Shown here piece after piece: positions 1 through 7,175 of a stretch of 43,943 nt of DNA. The DNA lies in assembly GCA_021371875.1 (NCBI GenBank), contig JAJFVH010000103.1:1-43943 (forward strand), in the 5' to 3' direction. The stretch comes from Bacteroidales bacterium (GTDB lineage: Bacteria > Bacteroidota > Bacteroidia > Bacteroidales > Paludibacteraceae). Made by a program: the position numbers and the translations under genes. Within the stretch, counting starts at the first letter, position 1, and every line of letters starts with the position of its first letter. The notes below the pieces were generated by a model. The model was not told where the DNA came from. It saw only the letters and a program-made list of their open reading frames with translations, and ran no database searches.

Positions 1-145
1 TGCAAGCCAGGAAATGTACAACGCTCAAAACGCACAAGGCGGTGGTGAAGCACAAAATGCTGACTTCGGCGGACAACAACAAAGTCAAGGGGACAGCAAC
101 AAAGAAGGTGATGTAACCGATGTGGACTTTGAAGAAGTAAAGTAA
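1..145 (+). CDS. dnaK: Molecular chaperone DnaK (Hsp70), C-terminal end only
   Basis: Partial gene running in from the left edge; the last 47 codons are visible. The translation is a flexible tail rich in Gln, Gly, Asn and Ala ending in VTDVDFEEVK and TAA, the typical C-terminus of bacterial DnaK, where the EEVK-type end is the interaction tail of this ATP-dependent folding chaperone. The nucleotide-binding and substrate-binding domains lie outside the window. The final codons (from 128) are duplicated at 23790, which marks this 3' end as the insertion site of the downstream element. The stop codon and the following terminator are therefore probably supplied by the element. Confidence 0.88.
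   Translation, partial: ASQEMYNAQNAQGGGEAQNADFGGQQQSQGDSNKEGDVTDVDFEEVK
128..145 (+). repeat. attL candidate (dnaK 3' end)
   Basis: The 14 bases TTTGAAGAAGTAAA, followed by gTAA, code for FEEVK-stop of DnaK. They match 23790-23803 exactly; over 18 bases the only difference is g against a in the third position of the Lys codon, which is synonymous. This is the left attachment core of the integrated element. Confidence 0.8.
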
Positions 146-177
146 CCACTCTCAAAAAGCAAATATCAAATATTAGT

Positions 178-212
178 AAAAAGGTGTAATTCAAAAGATT
201 ACACCTTTTTTA
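178..212 (+). terminator. Rho-independent terminator behind dnaK
   Basis: Perfect inverted repeat with arms AAAAGGTGTAAT (179-190) and its complement from 198, a 7-base loop and a run of six T. It lies inside the element boundary, so it appears to be element-borne and would now end dnaK transcription. Confidence 0.85.
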
Positions 213-239
213 TTTATAAATATTTCTTGATAATTATGC

Positions 240-268
240 TTGTATCTCGTTATTTTATTGTATATTTG
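240..268 (+). promoter_or_regulatory. Candidate Bacteroidota promoter for the HTH/integrase genes
   Basis: TTG at 240-242, an 18-base spacer and TATATTTG at 261-268, matching the TAnnTTTG -7 element of Bacteroidota sigma factor promoters. It would start RNA near 275, about 80 bases before the HTH gene. The -7 box overlaps the first two ATATTTGTA copies, so integrase or accessory protein bound there could repress its own transcription (inference). Confidence 0.5.
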
Positions 269-281
269 TACCATATTTGTA
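262..281 (+). repeat. Left-end pair of ATATTTGTA sites (arm-site candidate)
   Basis: ATATTTGTA occurs at 262-270 and 273-281. The 17-base string TTTGTACCATATTTGTA at 265-281 is repeated exactly at 23733-23749 near the other end. Short direct repeats just inside both ends of a tyrosine-recombinase element are typical arm-type integrase sites; that role is inferred here. Confidence 0.55.
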
Positions 282-301
282 TCGGGCGTTATTTAATTAG
301 A

Positions 302-324
302 ATGTGGTTCTTGTGAAACCATAT
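302..324. promoter_or_regulatory. Inverted repeat, operator candidate
   Basis: ATGTGGTT (302-309) and AACCATAT (317-324) form an 8-base inverted repeat (one G-T pair) around a 7-base centre, between the candidate promoter and the HTH gene start. It could be an operator for the HTH protein or a leader hairpin. Confidence 0.35.
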
Positions 325-355
325 TAAACTTATTTGATACTTAAAAAGTACATTT

Positions 356-931
356 ATGGGATATAGTCAGTTGAAAATTCCGAAGATCTGCGAGCATTGC
401 GGCAAGCCCTTTGAAGCAAAAACCGTAACAACTCGTTTTTGTAGCGATACTTGTAATAATGCCTCTTTACGCTTGCGCAAAAAACAGACGTTGGAAGAAG
501 AACGAAAACAGAAGGTTTTGCAGGAGAGCAAGGCGATTATTGCTGAAATTCAAACACGCCCCTACATTTCCATTGCGGAGGCAGTTGTTTTGTTTGGTAT
601 TTCAAAAAACACCATTCATAGATTGATACGAGCAGGTAAAATCCCTGCTGTCAATTTAGGCGAGCGGCTCACACGCATAAGCCGTACTCATATCGAAGCA
701 ATGTTTACCGCCGTTGCATTGCCTGAACAAAAACCACAGGAACAGCAAGCTGTAAAACTTCAATACGAACCAAGCGAATGTTACACAATCGGTGAAGTTT
801 CCGAAAAATACGGAATTTCGCTTTCTACTGTTAGTAATCTTATACGCCGCAACAGCATACCAAAACGTGAAGTTGGTAAATTCGTGTATGTACCAAAAGA
901 AATGATTGATAAACTTTTAGCAAGAAAATAA
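356..931 (+). CDS. Zinc-finger plus double helix-turn-helix (excisionase/AlpA-like) protein
   Basis: 191 residues. Residues 10-33 hold a CxxC...CxxxC arrangement (CEHCGKPF, then CSDTC) that looks like a small zinc finger. Two similar winged-HTH units of the excisionase/MerR-like HTH_17 type follow, around residues 70-115 (ISIAEAVVLFGISKNTIHRLI) and 141-188 (YTIGEVSEKYGISLSTVSNLI). The gene sits one base upstream of the integrase gene, so the two are surely co-transcribed. In related Bacteroidota elements such proteins act as recombination directionality factors or regulators; a DNA-binding role is well supported, the exact function is inferred. There is no clear Shine-Dalgarno sequence, as usual in this phylum. 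Confidence 0.8.
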   Translation: MGYSQLKIPKICEHCGKPFEAKTVTTRFCSDTCNNASLRLRKKQTLEEERKQKVLQESKAIIAEIQTRPYISIAEAVVLFGISKNTIHRLIRAGKIPAVNLGERLTRISRTHIEAMFTAVALPEQKPQEQQAVKLQYEPSECYTIGEVSEKYGISLSTVSNLIRRNSIPKREVGKFVYVPKEMIDKLLARK

Positions 932-932
932 T

Positions 933-2180
933 ATGAAAGGATTGGCAAAAACTAAGTCTACAGTCCGTTTACGCAAGCTCGAAGACCGCAAAGAATGGTA
1001 CTTGTATATAGAAAGTTACCCTGTTTTTGTTCCCGGGAAAAAACAGCCTCAACGAGTACGGGAATATCTTAACCGCACTGTTTCAACTGTGGAATGGGAT
1101 AAAAAACGCACCGCCCGCACCGAAGCGGACGGTTCAAAGACTTATAAACCTAAACGCGATGATAATGGTTTGATACTTTGCCGAAGTGAAAAAGACCGAG
1201 AAACGATTCTTTACGCCGATGGCGTTCGCAAACTTCGCCAACGCGAATATGATAATGCTGATTTGTACAGTGAAACCGAAACGGCACAAGCTCAACAAAA
1301 AGAGCGTTCCCAACAAAATTTCATTGAATATTTTGATACTGCCTCCAAAAAACGCCACACCCGCAGTTCTGAATCAATCCGTATAAACTGGAACCGCACG
1401 CTTGAATTATTGAAATTGTTTATAGGCGAATATTTGCCATTCTCAAAAATTGACAATCGTTTTGCAGAAGATTTCAGAATGTTTCTGATGACAGCCCCTT
1501 GCGGTGGTAATAAGAGTGGGACAATTTCTCATAATACTGCGGCTACCTATTTCTCAATTTTCAAAGCCGGATTGAAACAAGCATTTGTTGATGGATATTT
1601 AACGGTTGATTTGTCAGCAAAAATCAAAGGCATACAAGAGCAGGAAACCCGCCGCGAATTTCTTACAGTCGAAGAACTGAATACTCTTGCTGCCACGAGT
1701 TGTGAACACGATACAATGAAACGAGCCGCTCTGTTTTCTGCACTTACAGGTTTACGGCATTGCGATATTCAAAAAATGCGTTGGAAAGAAGTACAGATTG
1801 AGGGAGAACAAGCTCGCCTTAATTTCACACAGCAAAAAACGAAAGGTGTTGAATATATGCCTATTTCACAACAAGCATTAGAATTATGTGGCGAACCTCG
1901 CAAGCCGGAGCAACTCGTTTTTGAAGATTTACCAGACCCCTCTTGGATATCCCGACCACTCAAAAAGTGGCTCGATAAAGCTGGAATAACAAAGAAAATC
2001 ACATTTCATTGCTTCCGGCATACATTTGCAACCCTTCAATTAAGCAATGGTACAGACATTTATACCGTAAGCAAAATGTTAGGGCATACCAATGTAAAAA
2101 CCACTCAGATTTATGCAAAAGTGGTCGATGAGAAGAAAGAAAAGGCAGCAAATACGATAAAATTGAATATTAGCAAATAG
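933..2180 (+). CDS. Tyrosine recombinase / site-specific integrase
   Basis: 415 residues, full length for the family. An Arm-DNA-binding-like N-terminus (about 10-120) is followed by a SAM-like core-binding domain (about 130-235) and the catalytic domain (about 240-400). The catalytic residues are visible: Arg275 in TGLRHCDI, His359 and Arg362 in HCFRHTFA, His385 in MLGHTNVKTT and the nucleophile Tyr394 in QIYAKV. It should catalyse integration and excision through the dnaK-end repeats at 128 and 23790. The gene begins one base after the HTH gene stops. Its position immediately inside the attachment repeat is the classic layout for a self-coded integrase. Confidence 0.95.
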   Translation: MKGLAKTKSTVRLRKLEDRKEWYLYIESYPVFVPGKKQPQRVREYLNRTVSTVEWDKKRTARTEADGSKTYKPKRDDNGLILCRSEKDRETILYADGVRKLRQREYDNADLYSETETAQAQQKERSQQNFIEYFDTASKKRHTRSSESIRINWNRTLELLKLFIGEYLPFSKIDNRFAEDFRMFLMTAPCGGNKSGTISHNTAATYFSIFKAGLKQAFVDGYLTVDLSAKIKGIQEQETRREFLTVEELNTLAATSCEHDTMKRAALFSALTGLRHCDIQKMRWKEVQIEGEQARLNFTQQKTKGVEYMPISQQALELCGEPRKPEQLVFEDLPDPSWISRPLKKWLDKAGITKKITFHCFRHTFATLQLSNGTDIYTVSKMLGHTNVKTTQIYAKVVDEKKEKAANTIKLNISK

Positions 2181-2358
2181 TAGATTTAAAGACACCTTTC
2201 TCTCACGATAAAATCAATATTGCAATACATTAATAATTAAACAATTAATATCTATTTGCGCTTATTTGAATATCATATTGTTATCTTGATTTATTTAATC
2301 GGAATGGATAGCCCATAAAAAATATCGACAAATATTTATAAGAAACGATAAAAAGTTG
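2181..2358. other. Intergenic stretch between integrase and B12 locus
   Basis: Very AT-rich DNA with no ORF of coding character. I see no strong terminator behind the integrase. Its 3' part leads into the promoter of the B12 riboswitch transcript. Confidence 0.6.
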
Positions 2359-2366
2359 TAACTTTG
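2359..2366 (+). promoter_or_regulatory. Candidate -7 box of the cobalamin-riboswitch transcript
   Basis: TAACTTTG fits the TAnnTTTG consensus exactly. It would start RNA near 2373, right where the riboswitch begins. No convincing -33 TTTG is seen. Confidence 0.5.
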
Positions 2367-2370
2367 TCGT

Positions 2371-2550
2371 TGAATTTTGGTGATACTATTTCCTTATCGG
2401 GAATAGCATTGAAAAGGGAATCAGGTGTAAATCCTGAACAGACCCGCTGCTGTAAGCTCTTTATAACGTATTGAACAACACTTTTGCCACTGTCAAACAG
2501 AGACGGGAAGGCGTTCAAATACGGGAGTAAGTCAGAAGACCTGCCAAGAT
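2371..2550 (+). promoter_or_regulatory. Cobalamin (AdoCbl-type) riboswitch
   Basis: Recognised by the conserved family blocks: a GGTGATA-like start (2379), CCGCTGCTGTAA around 2444-2455, GCCACTG at 2486-2492, GGGAAGGCG at 2505-2513, and the B12 box AGTCAGAAGACCTGCC at 2530-2545. The aptamer binds adenosylcobalamin or a related corrinoid and lowers downstream expression when B12 is plentiful. It lies before btuB, as in other Bacteroidota B12 loci. Two small hairpins follow (GGCTT/AAGCC near 2562-2581 and GCAG/CTGC near 2598-2612), then the expression platform candidate at 2643. Confidence 0.93.
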
Positions 2551-2642
2551 AAATAGTTTAAGGCTTTCGGGGAATGAAGCCGGCGACGAACTGAATGGCA
2601 GCAATTTCCTGCACGAAGTTTATCACCGTTTTTTATTGTTTG

Positions 2643-2674
2643 AAAGCTGTTTAATAACCATTAAACGGCTTTTT
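2643..2674 (+). terminator. Expression-platform hairpin with T run before btuB
   Basis: Arms AAAGCTGTTTAA (2643-2654) and TTAAACGGCTTT (2661-2672) pair over 12 bases with one G-T, with a 6-base loop and a T run ending at 2674, directly against the ATG at 2675. This may work as an intrinsic terminator or may block ribosome access when B12 is bound. The alternative TTG start at 2636 would lie 5' of this hairpin. Confidence 0.6.
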
Positions 2675-4711
2675 ATGTTTCTGCACAGGGCATTTTACAC
2701 AACTATTCTATTTTCGTTTTCTGTCTTTTGTTTTGCTCAAAACAAATTAGACAGTACACTAATGCTGAAAGAGGTATTGGTTGTTGCTACCCATTACCGA
2801 GAAGTAATCCCCTCCCAAAAACTTTCCGGCGAAACGTTGAAAAGCCTCAATAGTTTTTCAGTAGCCGATGCAATTCGCTATTTTTCAGGTGTACAAATAA
2901 AGGATTATGGTGGGATAGGTGGACTGAAAACAGTGGATATGCGTAGTATGGGCACCAACCACATGGGTATTTTCTACGACGGTATTCAGCTTGGTAATGC
3001 ACAGAACGGACAAATCGACCTTGGTAAATTCTCACTCGACAATATCGAAGAAATATCGCTTTACAACGGACAGAAAAGCGAGATATTTCAATCGGCCAAA
3101 GACTTTAGTGCTTCTGGCACGGTATATCTGCGCTCCCGAAAGCCACGTTTTACGGATACACAACAAGACCATTTAAAAACCTCACTCAAAGGGGGTTCAT
3201 TTGATTTACTCAATCCCTCTGTGCTTTGGGAACATAAGATATCCAACAAACTCTCCACTTCATTCAATGCCGAATACATTTACTCTTCCGGTAGATATAA
3301 GTTCAGATACAAAAGAGTGTTGCAGGATGGGAAAACTGCCTACGACACAACTGCCATTCGCCAAAATGGAGATATCCATGCTCTAAGAGCCGAAGCGGGT
3401 ATTTACGGTATAATCGACAAAGGATTCTGGAATACAAAACTCTATTTCTATGATTCGGAAAGAGGTATTCCCGGAGCTATTGTAAACAATGTGTGGAAAC
3501 GTTCGCAACGCCAGTGGGATCGCAATATTTTTCTACAAAGTTCGTGGCAAAAATCCATTACCAAGAACTACGATTTGATGGTAAATGTAAAGTATGCCAA
3601 TGACTTTATGCGCTATTTGAATCCCGATACTACTTTATTACACATTGACAACTCTTTTTGGCAACAGGAGGTTTACGCTTCTGTGGCTAACAAATATAGC
3701 ATTCTAAAAAACTGGGATATTGATCTTTCCGGTGATTTTCAGTGGAATACGCTCAATTCTGATATGGCTGGATTTATACGTCCCACACGTCTCACTACAT
3801 TGATAGCAGCCGCTTCTGCCATAAGTTGGACTCACTTTAAAATACAGGGCAGTCTTCTTGCCACATTAGTCAATGAAAGAGTTGACAGAGGAAATACGAC
3901 CGCAACTGATACGGTGAGTTCCGCACCGAATAAGCGGGAACTTTCGCCGGCTGTTTTCCTTTCATACAAACCATTTATCAATATTCCCCTAAGCTTTCGG
4001 GCATTTTACAAGCATATTTTTCGTATGCCCACCTTCAACGATTTGTATTACACCGACATTGGCAATATTTCCCTAAAACCGGAATACACCCACCAATACA
4101 ATCTGGGATTCTATTATTCAAAAGAATACAAAGGTTGGATAAAAAGCTGGCAGGCACAAGCAGACGCCTATTATAATCAGGTTACCGATAAAATTGTTGC
4201 GGTACCTAAAGGAAATGGCATGTACAGATGGATGATGATGAATCTGGGAACGGTTGAAATAAAAGGAATTGACGTTTCAACAAGTTCATTGATAGCACTT
4301 TCAAAAAATCTGTTTGCGAATGTAAAACTGTCGTACACCTACCAGAAAGCACAAGATTTTACCAAACGAAAAAGCGAAGAATTACAAAAAATCACCTATG
4401 GCGGACAGATTCCGTACATTCCCTGGCACAATGGTTCGGCTATCATTGGTTTAATGTACAAAGATTGGCGACTGAATTACAGCTTTATCTATGTGGGGGA
4501 ACGCTATCATAATTCGGCCAATATTCCGGAAAATTACGAACAGCCTTGGTACACCCACGATATGTCGGTAGCAAAAACATTTTCTTATAAAAAATGGAAT
4601 GGTAAAATCTCATTGGAAATCAACAATCTGCTAAGTCAGGATTATGAAGTGGTACTTAATTATCCAATGCCAAAGCGTAATTACAAACTTGCAGTATCAT
4701 TTGAAATATAA
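2675..4711 (+). CDS. btuB: TonB-dependent outer-membrane cobalamin receptor
   Basis: 678 residues from the ATG at 2675. An in-frame TTG 13 codons upstream is disfavoured because it lies before the regulatory hairpin and adds residues before the signal peptide. Signal peptide about 1-22 ending FCFAQ; TonB-box-like segment KEVLVVATH shortly after it; plug domain about 40-155 (SVADAIRYFSGVQIKDYGG, VDMRSMGTNHMGIFYDGI); then a beta barrel ending in EINNLLSQDYEVVLNYPMP and the C-terminal aromatic-rich strand. It lacks the carboxypeptidase-like N-terminal extension common in SusC proteins, as is normal for BtuB. The B12 riboswitch upstream and btuG downstream (17 bases away) make corrinoid import across the outer membrane the best call. 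Confidence 0.92.
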   Translation: MFLHRAFYTTILFSFSVFCFAQNKLDSTLMLKEVLVVATHYREVIPSQKLSGETLKSLNSFSVADAIRYFSGVQIKDYGGIGGLKTVDMRSMGTNHMGIFYDGIQLGNAQNGQIDLGKFSLDNIEEISLYNGQKSEIFQSAKDFSASGTVYLRSRKPRFTDTQQDHLKTSLKGGSFDLLNPSVLWEHKISNKLSTSFNAEYIYSSGRYKFRYKRVLQDGKTAYDTTAIRQNGDIHALRAEAGIYGIIDKGFWNTKLYFYDSERGIPGAIVNNVWKRSQRQWDRNIFLQSSWQKSITKNYDLMVNVKYANDFMRYLNPDTTLLHIDNSFWQQEVYASVANKYSILKNWDIDLSGDFQWNTLNSDMAGFIRPTRLTTLIAAASAISWTHFKIQGSLLATLVNERVDRGNTTATDTVSSAPNKRELSPAVFLSYKPFINIPLSFRAFYKHIFRMPTFNDLYYTDIGNISLKPEYTHQYNLGFYYSKEYKGWIKSWQAQADAYYNQVTDKIVAVPKGNGMYRWMMMNLGTVEIKGIDVSTSSLIALSKNLFANVKLSYTYQKAQDFTKRKSEELQKITYGGQIPYIPWHNGSAIIGLMYKDWRLNYSFIYVGERYHNSANIPENYEQPWYTHDMSVAKTFSYKKWNGKISLEINNLLSQDYEVVLNYPMPKRNYKLAVSFEI

Positions 4712-4728
4712 ATTCATACAAAATAATA

Positions 4729-5904
4729 ATGAAACGGATAAACAAACACACATATATTGGTACTGGACTATCTCTACTATTTATTCTCTTAATGAATTCG
4801 TGCAGGGAAGATATTGTGATAGATACCCCAGTTTCAACGCAGGTTGATTCCACTCAGACAAAGACCGACTATTCCGGATTTTATCTGCTCAATGAAGGAA
4901 ATATGGGTAGTAACAAATCCACGTTGGACTATTATAATTATAGTACGGGAATTTACACAAAGAATATTTATGCTTCGGTCAATCCGACGGTTACAAAAGA
5001 ACTGGGCGATGTAGGAAATGACTTGCAAATATATGGTAGCAAGCTATACGCCGTTATAAATTGCTCAAATAAGGTGGAAGTAATGGATGCTAAAACGGCA
5101 AAGCGTATCGGCCAAATCGATATTCCCAATTGTCGATACATACGTTTTTCCGGAGGATATGCCTATATAACTTCGTATGCAGGACCAGTGGAAATCAATC
5201 CGAACTATACACAAAAAGGCTATGTAGCCAAGGTAGATACTGCCACATTGCAAATTGTGAATACTTGCATTGTCGGCTACCAACCTGATGAACTGGAAAT
5301 TATAGGAGGTAAAATCTATGTCGCCAATTCTGGAGGATACATGGGAGCAAGCACCACCAGCGGCTATGAACGCACCGTTTCGGTCATTGACCTGAATACA
5401 TTCACAGAAGAAAAACGGATTGATGTGGACTACAACCTGCACCGTATCAGGGCTGACAAACGGGGCGATTTATGGGTTACTTCGCGTGGCGATTACAAAA
5501 CGCTTCCTTCTCGGCTCTATTTTCTCGACCGTGCCAAGCAACAAGTAACCGACACGGTAAAAATCCCCGTCAGCGAGTTCTGTATTGTGGGCGATTCGCT
5601 CTACGCATATAGCGTTTCGTGGAGTTACATTACCTACACCAATGAAATTTCGTATGCCATTGTCAACACCAAAACACACAAAGTAGTAAGCAACAATTTC
5701 ATTACCGACGGGACAGATAAACAGATTGAAATACCTTATGGCATTATGGTTAATCCGAATACAAAAGACATTTATGTAGCTGATGCCGGCGATTATGTCA
5801 GTCCAGGATTGCTTTACTGCTTCGACAAGAACGGCAAAAAAAAATGGAGTGTACAAACGGGCGATATCCCGGCACATTTTGCGTTGCTACCAAAGAAAGA
5901 ATAA
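4729..5904 (+). CDS. btuG: Surface cobalamin-binding lipoprotein BtuG (beta propeller)
   Basis: 391 residues. Lipoprotein signal with lipobox Cys25 (LLMNSC), so the mature protein is membrane-anchored. From about residue 50 it shows the YncE/DUF5074-like seven-bladed propeller pattern: GFYLLNEGNMGSNKSTLDYY at the start, then repeats such as KLYAVINCSNKVEVMDAKT, GYAYITSYAGPV, KIYVANSGGY and DIYVADAGDYVSPG. In Bacteroides, BtuG sits on the cell surface, binds B12 with extremely high affinity and passes it to BtuB. The location directly after a riboswitch-controlled btuB supports the same job here. Spacing to btuB is 17 bases and to the next gene 43 bases, with no terminator between, so these are one operon. 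Confidence 0.87.
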   Translation: MKRINKHTYIGTGLSLLFILLMNSCREDIVIDTPVSTQVDSTQTKTDYSGFYLLNEGNMGSNKSTLDYYNYSTGIYTKNIYASVNPTVTKELGDVGNDLQIYGSKLYAVINCSNKVEVMDAKTAKRIGQIDIPNCRYIRFSGGYAYITSYAGPVEINPNYTQKGYVAKVDTATLQIVNTCIVGYQPDELEIIGGKIYVANSGGYMGASTTSGYERTVSVIDLNTFTEEKRIDVDYNLHRIRADKRGDLWVTSRGDYKTLPSRLYFLDRAKQQVTDTVKIPVSEFCIVGDSLYAYSVSWSYITYTNEISYAIVNTKTHKVVSNNFITDGTDKQIEIPYGIMVNPNTKDIYVADAGDYVSPGLLYCFDKNGKKKWSVQTGDIPAHFALLPKKE

Positions 5905-5947
5905 ATCGCAGTTTTTTTAAATATGTCTAACAAAAAAACAATTAGTC

Positions 5948-7111
5948 ATGAAACAGAAAATTTTCATTTTCGGAATGGCTTTAGCCTGTTTAGCAGGTGG
6001 AGTCTTGACTGGATGCACGAAGAAAAGTAATGCGTCCAATGCGCATGCCGTTGGCGATACGCTAACGTTGAATCTACAGGACACCGGTTACACGAACTGG
6101 ACAGACACGATTGCTTCCACTGGAACAGCCAGCGGTGGTTATTGGGCTTACACTTACAATGAAGATTCTACCCGTATCCGTTTCGGGCAGTTTGTCCTTT
6201 CTCGCGAAGCTGGGTTTGGCGGAACTTTCTGGGCAGGATTTACCACCGGATCAAACGGCGATGCAGCCCGTTACAGCATTCCTTGTCCAACTCCACCTTG
6301 CGACAGTACTTACAGCTTGCCGTGGGTTACTCACCAATGGGGTGTGATGTCGGGGGGTGCACTCAATTATCCGGTAACGGCAAATCCTCCTGCAGTTACG
6401 AAAGGATTGCCCTATTTGGTAAGCTATTGGAACTATTATTCCGACGAAACGCTGGGTAAACCTTCATTGAGAGTTACATTGGCTGATTCTGCCGTATTTG
6501 CTCCACAGGAAATTTATATTTGCAACCACCCTTGGCCCTATTGGGGAAATATCTATGGCGATGGTTTCGCTCGTCCGCTCAATCAACCGGGTGATTATTT
6601 CGTGTTGGAAATTCACGGGTTCAATACTGATGGAGATGAGGTAGGTTCAAAAGTGGATACATTAGCCGTGTATGATGCTTCTGCTCCCAACAGCGTAAGG
6701 CAATCAAATATTTGGCATAAAGTGATTTTGTCTGAAGACTTGGGTGCAGGGATAAAGATACTTACATTCACGATGAAGACTACCGATTCAGGCGAATATG
6801 GACCCAACACAGCCGTATATTTCAATATGGATAGGCTTAAGGTAGTGTTGAGCAATGATACACGAAAATCTGCCGCTCGTAAACCCAAAGTGGCGGCAAA
6901 AGCTCCTGCCAAGCCCAAAGCCATAGTAGTAACCGACTATTTTCCACTGAAATCCTATACCGGAGGCGCTGTTACGGTGTACAACGAACAGGGAAAAACC
7001 GCTTTGAAAACTTCTGTAAAAGCAGGAGAAAAACCGAATCTGTCGAAACTGCCTGCCGGTAAGTATCATTTGCTGCACGGACACAGATTAATTCCGTTTA
7101 CTAAAAAATAA
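5948..7111 (+). CDS. DUF4465 (BtuH-like) lipoprotein with sorting-domain-like C-terminus
   Basis: 387 residues. Lipoprotein signal with Cys23 (LTGC). Residues about 40-300 are a DUF4465 domain; shared motifs with the gene at 9811 include PWPYWGNIYGDGFARPLNQPGD, HQWGVMSGG and YGPNTAVYFNMDRL. DUF4465-type proteins occur in Bacteroidota B12 loci, and some B12-locus surface proteins have been described as cobalamin-binding BtuH; I assign that role by domain and context, with moderate certainty. Odd: after an Ala/Lys/Pro-rich linker (about 305-325) the last 60 residues resemble a T9SS sorting domain (VTVYNEQGKTALKT, LPAGKYHLLHG). A lipobox and a sorting-like tail in one protein is unusual. A strong hairpin follows at 7124. 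Confidence 0.75.
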   Translation: MKQKIFIFGMALACLAGGVLTGCTKKSNASNAHAVGDTLTLNLQDTGYTNWTDTIASTGTASGGYWAYTYNEDSTRIRFGQFVLSREAGFGGTFWAGFTTGSNGDAARYSIPCPTPPCDSTYSLPWVTHQWGVMSGGALNYPVTANPPAVTKGLPYLVSYWNYYSDETLGKPSLRVTLADSAVFAPQEIYICNHPWPYWGNIYGDGFARPLNQPGDYFVLEIHGFNTDGDEVGSKVDTLAVYDASAPNSVRQSNIWHKVILSEDLGAGIKILTFTMKTTDSGEYGPNTAVYFNMDRLKVVLSNDTRKSAARKPKVAAKAPAKPKAIVVTDYFPLKSYTGGAVTVYNEQGKTALKTSVKAGEKPNLSKLPAGKYHLLHGHRLIPFTKK

Positions 7112-7123
7112 TTATTAACTCAC

Positions 7124-7160
7124 CACCTAACAGGTTTTCGAAACCTGTTAGGTGTATTTT
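7124..7160 (+). terminator. Perfect 14-bp hairpin after the DUF4465 lipoprotein gene
   Basis: CACCTAACAGGTTT (7124-7137), loop TCG, and the exact complement at 7141-7154, followed by TATTTT. It may be a partial terminator or an RNA-stabilising structure separating btuB-btuG-btuH-like from the downstream secreted-protein genes. The sequence also looks like a dispersed palindromic repeat. Confidence 0.7.
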
Positions 7161-7175
7161 CAAACAACTAACAAT

